Of a stretch of DNA of 64,000 nt, positions 9,190 through 17,483 are shown piece after piece (positions within the stretch are counted from its first letter, which is position 1; each line of letters begins with the position of its first letter). The notes beneath the pieces were generated by a model. That model did no database searches. It worked only from the letters and a program-made list of their open reading frames with translations, and had not been told where the DNA came from. The position numbers were made by a program, and so were the translations under genes. Source of the DNA: Shinella granuli (lineage in GTDB: Bacteria; Pseudomonadota; Alphaproteobacteria; Rhizobiales; Rhizobiaceae); assembly GCF_004341885.1 (NCBI RefSeq), contig NZ_SLVX01000003.1, forward strand, positions 1-64,000. The letters are read 5' to 3'.

Positions 9190-9531
9190 CACTTTCCCTC
9201 ATTTTTTGCATTCGTATGCAGAAGGAAACATGAAATGCTCGATCGGTCAATAGTAAATGACTGTTCGGTCACATTTCTCCTGATCCCACATTCTCACCCA
9301 CACACCAGACGGCAAGAAGGAGCGCAAACCGGGCACCGACAGAACCACCGTCTGGTGCCCGCAATGCGTGCGGCCCACAGCACCACGACGCCCAGAGGGT
9401 CGAGGTCTGACTTGTGCCGGGCCAGTCGGCTGGAGCAATTCCAGCAAGAGTGTGACGCGGCCTTGCGTCCGGAATTTTGTTAAAACAACGAGTTAGAGCG
9501 CTTCCACGATTCGAGGAAAAGCGGAAACACT
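9190..9531. other. 342-bp intergenic region: operator pair plus dispersed repeat
   Basis: No gene is visible. The left part (9240-9271) holds two TTCRGTCA-type half-sites upstream of the SnoaL/ABC operon. The right part from 9431 is a dispersed palindromic repeat that runs into the end of the deoR-type gene. The middle (about 9280-9430) shows nothing I can interpret. Confidence 0.6.
9242..9271. promoter_or_regulatory. Candidate DeoR-family operator in front of the SnoaL/ABC operon
   Basis: ATCGGTCA at 9242 and TTCGGTCA at 9264 lie 22 bp apart. The second is part of TGACTGTTCGGTCA (9258-9271), an imperfect palindrome. The same half-site and the same 22-bp spacing recur at 10508 and 10530 in front of the FAD/kinase operon, which suggests one regulator for both. 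Confidence 0.6.
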
Positions 9532-9540
9532 CTAGGCGAC
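9431..9540. repeat. Dispersed palindromic repeat, copy A (RIME-like)
   Basis: It begins with TGGAGCAATTCCAGCA, a near-palindrome, and ends with GAGCGCTTCCACGATTCGAG followed by AAAAGCGGAAACACTCTAGGCGAC. A clearly related copy lies at 54994-55063. This copy is about 40 bp longer in the middle. Its last bases include the TAG stop and last codons of the adjacent DeoR-type gene. Confidence 0.7.
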
Positions 9541-10302
9541 CACGATCTTCGTGCCCGCCCTCTCCAGCGCCTCGGCGATCGCGGGCGGCGGTGGCGCATC
9601 GGTGACGAGCCGATCGATGCTCGACCAGGGCGCCACTTCGAAAATGCCGCGCTTGCCGAATTTCGAGGCATCGGCGAGCACGGTGACGATGTCGACGCGC
9701 TCGATCATGCTCTGCGCGACTTCGGTCACCTGGGCATCGAAATCCATCACCGCGTGCTCATCCACCGAGCCAACCGTCAGGAAGGCATGGCGGGCGCGGA
9801 ACCTGCGGATCTGCTCCACCGCGAACTGACCAAGCGATTCCCCGGCATCGGCACCATAGGCGCCGCCGATCAGGAAGACCTTGTGGTCCGGGTTGGCGGA
9901 AAGCGTGGCGGCGATGCGCCAGGAATTCGTCACGACGACCAGCATCGGCAGGTCGACCAGGGCTTCGGCGAGGATCAGCGTCGTCGTGCCGGTGTCGATG
10001 AAGACCGCGTCGCCCGGTGCCAAAAGGCTTGCCGCCGCATGTGCGATCCGGCGTTTGGCCGGCAGGTTTTCCGCCATGCGCAGGGCAAAAGGCCCCTCCA
10101 CCGCCGGCTCCACCTGGGTGTTGGAGCGCACGCGGGCGCCGCCGTGGAATTTCTTCAGCCGCCCCATGGCATCGAGATTGGCAAGGTCGCGCCGGATCGT
10201 CTCGCGCGAGGCGCCGAGCGTCTGCGCCAGGTCGTCGACGCTTATTTCGCCCGCCTTGTGCACGAGCTTCACAATTTTTTCGTGGCGATCGGCAGGCCGC
10301 AT
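9532..10302 (-). CDS. DeoR family transcriptional regulator (GlpR-like)
   Basis: 256 residues. The N-terminal DeoR HTH is visible as ISVDDLAQTLGASRETIRRDL (residues 19-39). The C-terminal sugar-phosphate sensor domain has IDTGTTT and VVTNS. DeoR/GlpR proteins repress catabolic operons and release DNA on binding a phosphorylated intermediate. The divergent operon encodes a GlpA-like oxidase and a GlpK-like kinase, which fits. ATG at 10302 follows GAAGGAAG by 5 bases; an upstream start at 10341 is not supported. The last codons and stop lie in a dispersed repeat. Confidence 0.9.
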   Translation of the reverse strand: MRPADRHEKIVKLVHKAGEISVDDLAQTLGASRETIRRDLANLDAMGRLKKFHGGARVRSNTQVEPAVEGPFALRMAENLPAKRRIAHAAASLLAPGDAVFIDTGTTTLILAEALVDLPMLVVVTNSWRIAATLSANPDHKVFLIGGAYGADAGESLGQFAVEQIRRFRARHAFLTVGSVDEHAVMDFDAQVTEVAQSMIERVDIVTVLADASKFGKRGIFEVAPWSSIDRLVTDAPPPPAIAEALERAGTKIVVA

Positions 10303-10376
10303 CGGCGCTTCCTTCAGATGGCGATTCGCGCAGAAATCCACGCGATTTGCAGCATTTCTCCCGTTGTATCGTTGAA

Positions 10377-10415
10377 TTCGGTCAAGTCAATGACTGAATT
10401 ACGACCGTTCAGTCA
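10377..10415. promoter_or_regulatory. Candidate DeoR operators upstream of deoR-type gene
   Basis: TTCGGTCA at 10377, TGACTGAA at 10391 and TTCAGTCA at 10408 lie 75-125 bp upstream of the regulator start. The last two form a perfect 8-bp inverted repeat with a 9-bp spacer. This suggests autoregulation together with the divergent operon. Confidence 0.6.
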
Positions 10416-10507
10416 TCTCGTCGCAATGTCGCTTGCCGGGAAATACGGGCGGGAGAGCACCTTACTAGCGGCGCTCTGGAATCTTCAGCGCTTCAGCATG
10501 CTTTACA

Positions 10508-10550
10508 TTCGGTCATTCAGATTATACCGTTCAGTCACATAATGACCGAA
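10508..10550. promoter_or_regulatory. Candidate DeoR operators upstream of the FAD/kinase operon
   Basis: TTCGGTCA at 10508, TTCAGTCA at 10530 (22 bp downstream) and the inverted TGACCGAA at 10543 lie directly before the ribosome binding site of the first gene. Binding here would block transcription. Confidence 0.6.
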
Positions 10551-10564
10551 CGGGAGATAATGCC

Positions 10565-11968
10565 GTGCCACTCCATCCACCGATCGCGGAAACTTTCGAC
10601 GTCGCCATCATCGGCGCCGGCGTCGTCGGCTGCGCGGTGGCCCGCCGGTTCGCGCTGGCCGGCGCGAAGGTGCTCCTGATCGAGAAGGGCGCCGACATCC
10701 TGTCGGGCGCCTCCAAGGCCAACAGCGCCATCCTGCATACCGGCTTCGACGCCCCGCCCGGCAGCCTGGAACTGGAACTGGTGCGGGCCGGCCGGCAGGA
10801 ATATCTGGAGATCAAGGACAGCCTCAACCTCCCCCTGGTGGCGACGGGCGCCTATGTCTGCGCCTGGAACGCGCTGGAGGCCGAAAAGCTCGCCGGCATC
10901 GAGCAGCAGGCTCGCGACAATGGCACGATGGATGTCGTTCTGCGCTCCGGCGCACAAGCGCGCGCGTCCATGCCGGCGCTCTCCGATCGCCTCGTCGCGG
11001 CGCTGGAGGTGGCGGGCGAGCACATCATCGATCCCTGGACGGCGCCGCTCGCCTATCTCAACCAAGCCGTGGCGCTCGGTGCGCGGTTCCTGCGCGGGAC
11101 GGAACTCCTCAAGGGCACGTTCGACGGCGCCTGGCGCCTGGAGACGACGGCCGGTGAGATCAAAGCCGACAGCGTCATCAATACGGCCGGGCTTTACGGC
11201 GACATTGTCGATACCCGTCTCGGCTTCGAGGCCGCCTTCCGCATCAGGCCGCGCAAGGGCCAGTTCGTCGTGCTCGACAAGGCGGCCGCACGCTATGTGC
11301 CGCGCATCATCCTGCCCGTGCCCACCGAAGTGACGAAGGGCATCGTGGTCTGCCCGACGGCCTTCGGCAACGTGCTCGTCGGCCCCACGGCGGAGGAGCA
11401 GGAGGACCGGGTGCGTGCCACCGTCGAGACCCAGACGCTGGAAGCCCTCCTCGCCCGCGCGGCAGAGATCGTGCCGGCGCTCGCCGGCATGCCCGTCACC
11501 GCGCTTTATGCGGGACTCAGGCCCGCCAGCGAGGAGAAGGGCTACAGGGTCTTCGTACGCCCGGACCAGCGCGCCATCACGCTCGGCGGTATCCGCTCGA
11601 CAGGCCTCAGCTCCGCCCTCGGCCTCGCCCAGCATGCGCTGAAGCTTCATGCGGGCTTTGCCGGCCCCTTCACGCCCCCCGCGGACGTGCCTGACATCGC
11701 CATGCCCAACCTTGCCGAATGCCGCGAACGCGACTGGCAGCGCCCCGGCCATGGCGAGATCGTCTGTCACTGCGAACTGGTGACCCGCCGGGAGATCGAA
11801 GCGACGTTTGAAAGCCCGGTGCCGCCCGGCGATTTCGGCGGACTTCGCCGCCGTACCCGCGCCGGCATGGGCCGCTGCCAGGGATTTTATTGCAATGCGC
11901 GGCTGGCCGAGATGACCAAGGGCCGGCTCGCCGCCCCGCTCGCCATCGAGACGGAGGGCGGCCGATGA
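10565..11968 (+). CDS. GlpA-like FAD-dependent glycerol-3-phosphate dehydrogenase-family oxidoreductase with C-terminal [2Fe-2S] (BFD) domain
   Basis: 467 residues. The N-terminal FAD-binding motif DVAIIGAGVVGCAVARRFA is followed by a DAO-type dehydrogenase domain. At the C-terminus four cysteines, CHC and CQGFYC (about residues 400-445), match the BFD-like [2Fe-2S] domain of anaerobic GlpA. It probably oxidises a phosphorylated polyol or related hydroxy compound and passes electrons through the partner flavoprotein encoded next. The start is a GTG at 10565, 8 bases after GGGAG; the ATG at 10560 is out of frame. Its stop overlaps the next start by ATGA. Confidence 0.85.
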   Translation: MPLHPPIAETFDVAIIGAGVVGCAVARRFALAGAKVLLIEKGADILSGASKANSAILHTGFDAPPGSLELELVRAGRQEYLEIKDSLNLPLVATGAYVCAWNALEAEKLAGIEQQARDNGTMDVVLRSGAQARASMPALSDRLVAALEVAGEHIIDPWTAPLAYLNQAVALGARFLRGTELLKGTFDGAWRLETTAGEIKADSVINTAGLYGDIVDTRLGFEAAFRIRPRKGQFVVLDKAAARYVPRIILPVPTEVTKGIVVCPTAFGNVLVGPTAEEQEDRVRATVETQTLEALLARAAEIVPALAGMPVTALYAGLRPASEEKGYRVFVRPDQRAITLGGIRSTGLSSALGLAQHALKLHAGFAGPFTPPADVPDIAMPNLAECRERDWQRPGHGEIVCHCELVTRREIEATFESPVPPGDFGGLRRRTRAGMGRCQGFYCNARLAEMTKGRLAAPLAIETEGGR

Positions 11969-13188
11969 GCGCGGCGGATGCGGATGTGCTGGTCGTCGGC
12001 GGCGGCCCCTCCGGCGTGGCGGCGGCCATCGAGCTCCGCCGGCAGGGCCGGCGCGTCATCCTGCTCGACCGCGAGCCGGCGCTTGGCGGCGCGACGCGCC
12101 ATTGCAGCCATTCCCCCTTCGGCATGCTGGAATTCGGCCGCGTCTATTTCGGCGCCGCCTACGGCCGCAAGCTGGCGCGGGAAGCGCAAAAGGCCGGCGT
12201 CGATATCCGCACCGGCCATTCCGTCGTTGAGCTTGCCGAAAACGGCGCGCTCTTCGTCACCGCCGGTCCCGGCGTCGAACGGCTGACGGCCGAACGCATC
12301 CTCGTGACGACCGGCGCGCGCGAAAAACCGCGCTCCGCCCGACTGATCTCCGGCGACCGGCCGATCGGCGTGGTCACCACGGGCACTCTGCAATCCTATC
12401 TCGCCTTTCACGGGCTCCTGCCTTTCCGGCGACCGCTGATCGTCGGTTCCGAGCTCGTCTCGCTTTCGGCGGTGCTGACCTGCCTCAGCCATGGCGCAAG
12501 GCCCGTCGCGATGATCGAGCCACGCCCCCACGCCCTCGCCCGGGCGCCGCTGAGCTGGTTTCCGACGCTGGCCGGCGTGCCGTTCCATCGTGGTGCCCAA
12601 ATCGTCGACATCATTGGACGGAATCGCGTCGAGGCGGTCACCATTCGCCGCGGCGAAAAACTCGAAACGCTCGACTGCGACGGCGTGCTGCTGACGGGAC
12701 AGTTCACCCCGGAATCCGCACTGTTCCTGCAGTCGGCCATGGGCATAGACCAGGGCAGCGCCGGACCGGCCGTCGACCAGCACGGCCGCGCGCTCAACCC
12801 GCGATATTTCGCCGCCGGCAATGTCCTGCGCGCGGTGGAGACGGGCGGCTGGGCTTTTCGCGAGGGCCGTGCCATCGGAAGGACCATCGCCGAGGACCTT
12901 CGGCACGAGGCGGAGGACGGCAGGCCCGTACCCGTCACCTTCGATGCGCCGGTCAAGCTCGTCGTCCCGAACATCCTGCGCCGCGCATCGTCGCTGCCGG
13001 CGGCGTTCCGGGACTTCCAGCTCCGCTTCCTGCGCCGCGCGAAGGGCCGCCTGTCGCTCGAACTGGAGGGACGCGAGATGTGGCACGCTCGCGGCACCTG
13101 GATGCCCGAACGGCGCATCCTCGTTCCCATTCCCGCGGAGGCGCCACGGGCGCAGCACGTCCATTTTCGTTTCAGGGAGGAAACATGA
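11965..13188 (+). CDS. NAD(P)/FAD-dependent oxidoreductase, partner subunit (GlpB/opine-oxidase alpha-like)
   Basis: 407 residues. Dinucleotide-binding motif VLVVGGGPSGVAAAIELRRQ at residues 7-26 and a second NAD-type site around VVTTGTLQSYL. The C-terminal ATG-like motif RYFAAGNVLRAVETGGWAFREG binds FAD. Paired GlpA/BFD and NAD/FAD subunits occur in anaerobic glycerol-3-phosphate dehydrogenase, opine oxidase and HcnBC-type complexes. No GlpC-type iron-sulphur membrane subunit is present here, so the electron acceptor is unclear. Start and stop both overlap their neighbours by ATGA, which indicates strong translational coupling. Confidence 0.82.
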   Translation: MSAADADVLVVGGGPSGVAAAIELRRQGRRVILLDREPALGGATRHCSHSPFGMLEFGRVYFGAAYGRKLAREAQKAGVDIRTGHSVVELAENGALFVTAGPGVERLTAERILVTTGAREKPRSARLISGDRPIGVVTTGTLQSYLAFHGLLPFRRPLIVGSELVSLSAVLTCLSHGARPVAMIEPRPHALARAPLSWFPTLAGVPFHRGAQIVDIIGRNRVEAVTIRRGEKLETLDCDGVLLTGQFTPESALFLQSAMGIDQGSAGPAVDQHGRALNPRYFAAGNVLRAVETGGWAFREGRAIGRTIAEDLRHEAEDGRPVPVTFDAPVKLVVPNILRRASSLPAAFRDFQLRFLRRAKGRLSLELEGREMWHARGTWMPERRILVPIPAEAPRAQHVHFRFREET

Positions 13189-14582
13189 TGCGGGTCGCCG
13201 CGATAGATCAGGGTACGACATCCACGCGCTGCCTCGTCATCGAGGATGGCGGGGCATGGACGGTCGCCGGCACACGCCGCCATGCGCAGCACCATCCCGC
13301 GCCCGGCTGGGTGGAGCACGATCCGGAGGAGTTGCTGCGCAATATCGAGGCGGTGCTGGAAGGCGCAGGCCCGGTGGATGCCATCGCCATCTCCAACCAG
13401 GGCGAAAGCTGCCTTGCCTGGGACAGCGAGACCGGCAAGCCCCTGTCACCCGTCATCGTCTGGCAGGATTCACGCACCGCGGCCGATCTCGCCGCCCTGC
13501 CGCCCGAGGCCGAGGCGCGCTCCAAGGCGGTCTGCGGCCTGCCGCTCGATCCCTATTTTTCTGCAAGCAAGCTCGCCTGGCTCGTGAAGAACGTGCCGGC
13601 CGTCTCCGCCGCGCTTCATGCCGGCCGCCTACGGCTCGGCACGACCGACGCCTTCTTCCTCGACCGGCTGTGCGGCATCTTCCGCACCGATCTCGCAACC
13701 GCATCGCGCACCGGCCTCATCGACCTTGCGACCGGCACCTGGAGCGAGGAAATGTGCACCCTGCACGGCGTGCCGCGCCAGTGCCTGCCCACCATCGGCG
13801 CGGTCGATGCAGGCTTCGGCGCGATCGGCGGAACGCCGGTAAAAGTGTCTATCGTCGACCAGCAGGCGGCCCTCTTCGGGCACGATTGCCGCAAGCCCGG
13901 CGATTGCAAGATCACCTTCGGCACCGGCGCCTTCCTGCTGGCGATCGCCGGCGACCGGCGCCCGCCCGCCTCCGACCTCCTGCCCACCATCGCCTGGCAG
14001 CGCGCCGGCGAAACCGCGACCTTCGCCATCGAAGGCGGCGTCTACGATGCCGGCTCGGCACTCGAATGGGCGCGCAGCATCGGCCTCTTCTCGGCGATGG
14101 AGGAGCTGGGCAGCTTCGAGGGACCGTCGGCGCTCAGCCGCGGCATCGTCTTCGTGCCGGCGCTGTCAGGCCTTGCCGCGCCCTATTGGGATCGCCAGGC
14201 CGCGCCCCTCTTCATCGGCATGGACCATGCGACGGACCGGCGGGACATGGTCCGCGCGGTGCTGGAAGGCATCGCCATGCTGACGGTCGGTCTCATCGAA
14301 GCGGCAGCCAAGGTGGGCGAGCTCGGCTCGAGCATCTCCATTGACGGCGGTGTCTCGCAGAGCGCCTATTTCGCCCAGTTCCTTGCGTCCGCGAGCGGCC
14401 GGTCGATCACCGTGGCGCCGATGCACGAGCTGACGGCGCTCGGCCTTGCGGAACTGGCCGGCCTCGACGTCAGCGGCGCACGCACCGCTGCCCGGACTTT
14501 CAAACCGGACGGCATGGTTGCGGCCGCCGACCATGCCCGCTTCGCCAAAGCCATCGAAAGGGCGCGCGCCTGGCGGCAATGA
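13185..14582 (+). CDS. FGGY-family carbohydrate kinase, glycerol kinase-like
   Basis: 465 residues, somewhat shorter than E. coli GlpK. It begins with VAAIDQGTTSTRCLVIEDG, the first phosphate-binding loop, and has WQDSRT, GDCKITFGTGAFLL and the C-terminal ISIDGGVSQSAYFAQFLAS adenosine loop. It phosphorylates a polyol or sugar with ATP. With a GlpA/GlpB-like pair it mimics glycerol catabolism (phosphorylate, then oxidise). Strong ribosome binding site GGGAGG and ATGA overlap with the upstream gene fix the start at 13185. The substrate need not be glycerol. Confidence 0.87.
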   Translation: MMRVAAIDQGTTSTRCLVIEDGGAWTVAGTRRHAQHHPAPGWVEHDPEELLRNIEAVLEGAGPVDAIAISNQGESCLAWDSETGKPLSPVIVWQDSRTAADLAALPPEAEARSKAVCGLPLDPYFSASKLAWLVKNVPAVSAALHAGRLRLGTTDAFFLDRLCGIFRTDLATASRTGLIDLATGTWSEEMCTLHGVPRQCLPTIGAVDAGFGAIGGTPVKVSIVDQQAALFGHDCRKPGDCKITFGTGAFLLAIAGDRRPPASDLLPTIAWQRAGETATFAIEGGVYDAGSALEWARSIGLFSAMEELGSFEGPSALSRGIVFVPALSGLAAPYWDRQAAPLFIGMDHATDRRDMVRAVLEGIAMLTVGLIEAAAKVGELGSSISIDGGVSQSAYFAQFLASASGRSITVAPMHELTALGLAELAGLDVSGARTAARTFKPDGMVAAADHARFAKAIERARAWRQ

Positions 14583-14620
14583 CGCCGCCGGCCACATCCT
14601 CAAATCCCACGGAGCCAAAC

Positions 14621-14980
14621 ATGCGAAAGATCTTCCTCGCATGCCCCTACGGGCATGCGGACAAAGCCGTCGTGGAACGGCGCTTCGACATCTCGAACGC
14701 GGTCGCCGCCCGCATCGTGCGAAACGGCGCGGCCGTCTTCAGCCAGGTCTCCATGTCGCACCCGATCAACGGCCAGCTCGCCGGTCTCGACAAGGCGGCG
14801 ATCGGCAGCCTCTGGGCGCCGGTCGATGCCCTCTTCATGGCGGCGATGGACGAGCTGATCGTCATCGACGAACCCGGCTGGAAGGAAAGCGCCGGCGTCG
14901 CCCGGGAGATCGACTTCTTCAAGGAGCGCGGCCGCCGGGTGAGCTTGTGGAGCGAGGTGGAGAGCGACTTTCCGGCATGA
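14621..14980 (+). CDS. DUF1937/DUF4406-like protein (nucleoside 2-deoxyribosyltransferase-like fold)
   Basis: 119 residues. It reads IFLACPYGHADKAVVERRFD, then VFSQVSMSHPI and ELIVIDEPGWKESAGVAREIDFFKERG. This order (LACPY-H, SHPI, D-W-ES-GV--E) is that of DUF1937, related to nucleoside 2-deoxyribosyltransferases, usually seen in phages or with nucleotide metabolism. Here it is the fourth gene of a catabolic operon. ATG 14621 follows GGAG by 6 bases; an ATG at 14579 overlaps the kinase stop and would add 14 residues. It may act on a glycosidic bond of the pathway substrate, but this is inference. Confidence 0.7.
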   Translation: MRKIFLACPYGHADKAVVERRFDISNAVAARIVRNGAAVFSQVSMSHPINGQLAGLDKAAIGSLWAPVDALFMAAMDELIVIDEPGWKESAGVAREIDFFKERGRRVSLWSEVESDFPA

Positions 14981-15016
14981 ACTGAACTTCGAAAAACCCG
15001 AAACAGGAGGGGAACC

Positions 15017-16543
15017 ATGAACAGCAACATCCAGGCGCGGCCCGCATCCGGGCCGTCATCCCACCATGGCAGCGAGCATGACCGGCTGAAACGCGACGTC
15101 ACCGCCTTCCAGTCCTTCGCCGTCGCCTTCGGCTTCGTCTCGATCGCGACCGGCATCTTCACCGCCTACGGCGCCATGCTCTCGACCTCCGGGCCGATGG
15201 GCATCTGGACCTGGCCCGTCGTCGTCGTCGGCCAGTTGATGGTCGCCCTCGTCCTCGGCTCGCTCGCCGCGCGCATTCCGGTGACCGGCTATGTCTACCA
15301 GTGGACCTCGCGCATCTCCAATCCGGTCTTCGGCTGGATCATGGGCTGGATCAGCTTCACCTTCCTTGCCATCGTGCTCTGCGCGGTGGATTACACCATC
15401 GCATCCACCGTTCTGCCCGTCCTGTTCGGTTACGAGGGCACGGCCATGAATGCCTGGTGGATCACCAGCCTCGTCATCGTCGCCCAGGCCGTGATGATCG
15501 CCTTCTCGACGAAGTTCACCCAGCGCTTCAACGCGGTCGCCGTCACCATCCAGCTCGTCGGCATGATCGGGCTTGTGGTGCTGCTCTTTGCGGTCGGCGC
15601 CATCAACAACGAGCTGGACTTCGCCAACCTGACGAGCACCGGCGCGATCGGCGTAGAAGGATATTATGCCTTCGGCGAGCTGACCAAGGCCGGCCCGTGG
15701 ATCATGGGCACGCTGCTCGGCGCCTTCACCATCGTCGGCTTCGAATCGGCGGCGAACCTTGCCGAGGAAACCCGCGAGCCGGCCCGCGTCGTGCCGAGGG
15801 CCATGTGGCAGGCGGTTCTCAGCCTCGGCGTCATCGGCATGCTGTTCCTCATCGCCGTGACCGCCCTTCTCGGCGATCCGACGGCGCTCGGCGCCTCGGC
15901 AACGCCGATCGCGGACGTCATCTCGCGCGTGCTCGGCCCCATCGTCGGCAATTTCCTGCTGGTCCTGGTGGTCATCTCCATCTTCTCCTGCGGCCTCGTC
16001 ATCCTTCTCAGCGGCACGCGCCTCGTCTGGGCCATGTCGCGCGACGAGCGCTTCCCGGGATGGCAGCTCTGGCACAAGATCAGCCCCACCCTGCACACGC
16101 CGGTCAACGCGACGATCTTCGTCGCCGTCATCGGCCAGGTCATCCTCGCCCTGTTCTCGCAGCAGACGGACGCGCTGTTCTCGCTGTTCTCCGCCGCCAC
16201 GCTGCTGCCGGCGATCATCTATGCGGTGACCGTGCTGATGTATGCGGCCAAGCGCCACCAGCTGCCGCCGAGCCAGGGCTTCACGCTCGGCGCCTGGGAA
16301 GTGCCGGTGCTCGTGCTGGCCATCGCCTGGCTCGCCTTCGAACTGGCGATCTTCCGTGACGCCTCCTTCGCAAAGCCCTGGTCCTATGTCGCCGTCATGT
16401 TCGGCCTCGGCGCCCTCTATCTCGGCTACCTGCTCGTCTCGCGCGGCGGGCCGGGCGGCCTGAAGATGCCCGAGCTCATCGCCATCGACAGCATCCTCGA
16501 CGCCGACCGCGGCGCCGACTTCAACGCGATGCCCGCCGAATAG
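15017..16543 (+). CDS. APC superfamily amino acid/amine permease
   Basis: 508 residues with about 12 membrane segments and the APC signature around FTIVGFESAANLAEETREPARVVPRAM. The cytoplasmic N-terminus is polar and His-rich. The ribosome binding site AGGAGG is 6 bases from the ATG. It ends the operon and gives it an uptake route independent of the upstream ABC transporter, perhaps for an amine or amino-acid-containing substrate such as a conjugated glycerol. Substrate unknown. Confidence 0.88.
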   Translation: MNSNIQARPASGPSSHHGSEHDRLKRDVTAFQSFAVAFGFVSIATGIFTAYGAMLSTSGPMGIWTWPVVVVGQLMVALVLGSLAARIPVTGYVYQWTSRISNPVFGWIMGWISFTFLAIVLCAVDYTIASTVLPVLFGYEGTAMNAWWITSLVIVAQAVMIAFSTKFTQRFNAVAVTIQLVGMIGLVVLLFAVGAINNELDFANLTSTGAIGVEGYYAFGELTKAGPWIMGTLLGAFTIVGFESAANLAEETREPARVVPRAMWQAVLSLGVIGMLFLIAVTALLGDPTALGASATPIADVISRVLGPIVGNFLLVLVVISIFSCGLVILLSGTRLVWAMSRDERFPGWQLWHKISPTLHTPVNATIFVAVIGQVILALFSQQTDALFSLFSAATLLPAIIYAVTVLMYAAKRHQLPPSQGFTLGAWEVPVLVLAIAWLAFELAIFRDASFAKPWSYVAVMFGLGALYLGYLLVSRGGPGGLKMPELIAIDSILDADRGADFNAMPAE

Positions 16544-16605
16544 GCCATGCGCTCGACCGGTCGGTGCCGACTTCCATCGGCCGGTCAGACATCAGAGTGA
16601 GACGT

Positions 16606-16629
16606 CGTCTGCCGGCAAGGCGGCAGACG
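16606..16629. terminator. Hairpin between convergent operons
   Basis: A 9-bp perfect stem (CGTCTGCCG / CGGCAGACG) with a 6-base loop lies 63 bp after the permease gene and before the convergent ATPase gene. It lacks a clear U-tract on either strand, so it is a weak terminator candidate. Confidence 0.4.
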
Positions 16630-16739
16630 CAATGATCCGCAGGCAGGAGACGTGCCGTCAGCCGTGGGCACGCGCGAAACCGCTGGGCGGAGTGCCCACC
16701 CGGTCTGCCAGTATCTCGCGGTCCAGCGTCAGGTCCGCC

Positions 16740-17483
16740 TCAGTGTTTAAGGATCTGGCTGAGGAACAGCCTGGTGCGTTCATGTTGCGGATTGCCGAAG
16801 AATTCATCCGGCTTGCCCTGCTCGACGACCTGCCCTGCATTCATGAAGATAACCCGGTCGGCGACCGCGCGGGCAAAGGCCATTTCGTGCGTGACGCAGA
16901 CCATGGTCATGCCCTCGCGGGCAAGGCCGGTCATGGTCTCCAGCACCTCGGACACCATTTCCGGATCGAGCGCCGAGGTCGGCTCGTCAAACAGCATCAC
17001 CGCCGGCTGCATGCAGAGCGACCGGGCGATCGCCACGCGCTGCTGCTGACCCCCCGAGAGCTGCACGGGATATTTGTTCGCCTGTTCGGGGATGCGCACA
17101 CGCTCCAGGAACTGCAGCGCCGTCCTGCGGGCTTCCGCCTCCGGCACGCCCTTGATCCACATCGGCCCGACCATGCAGTTCATCAGCACCGTCATGTGCG
17201 GAAAGAGATTGAAGTGCTGGAACACCATGCCGACGTTCTTCCGCACCTCGCCGACGTTGCGCATCTTGTCGTGCAGGGTGATGCCGTTGACGACGATGTC
17301 GCCCTGCTGGTGGGCCTCCAGCCGGTTGAAGCAGCGGATCAGCGTCGACTTGCCGGAACCCGAGGGGCCGCAGATGACGATGCGCTCGCCCCTCTCCACC
17401 GTCAGGTTCACGTCGGTCAGCACACGGAAGGCGCCATACCACTTGGAGACGTTGCGCACGTCGATGATCTTTTCCGCGCTCAT
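16740..17483 (-). CDS. Polar amino acid ABC transporter ATP-binding protein (GlnQ/HisP type)
   Basis: 247 residues. Walker [11 protein letters not shown] at residues 38-47, signature [15 protein letters not shown], Walker [17 protein letters not shown]-loop VTHEM. All are typical of the polar amino acid uptake family. The start ATG overlaps the permease stop by ATGA. It is the last gene of a long operon with the flavin monooxygenase genes, so the imported solute is probably the pathway substrate. Confidence 0.93.
   Translation of the reverse strand: MSAEKIIDVRNVSKWYGAFRVLTDVNLTVERGERIVICGPSGSGKSTLIRCFNRLEAHQQGDIVVNGITLHDKMRNVGEVRKNVGMVFQHFNLFPHMTVLMNCMVGPMWIKGVPEAEARRTALQFLERVRIPEQANKYPVQLSGGQQQRVAIARSLCMQPAVMLFDEPTSALDPEMVSEVLETMTGLAREGMTMVCVTHEMAFARAVADRVIFMNAGQVVEQGKPDEFFGNPQHERTRLFLSQILKH

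Noticed and set aside
10560-10564. ATG at 10560 as start of the GlpA-like gene
   Set aside because: It is out of frame; the GTG at 10565 has a good ribosome binding site.
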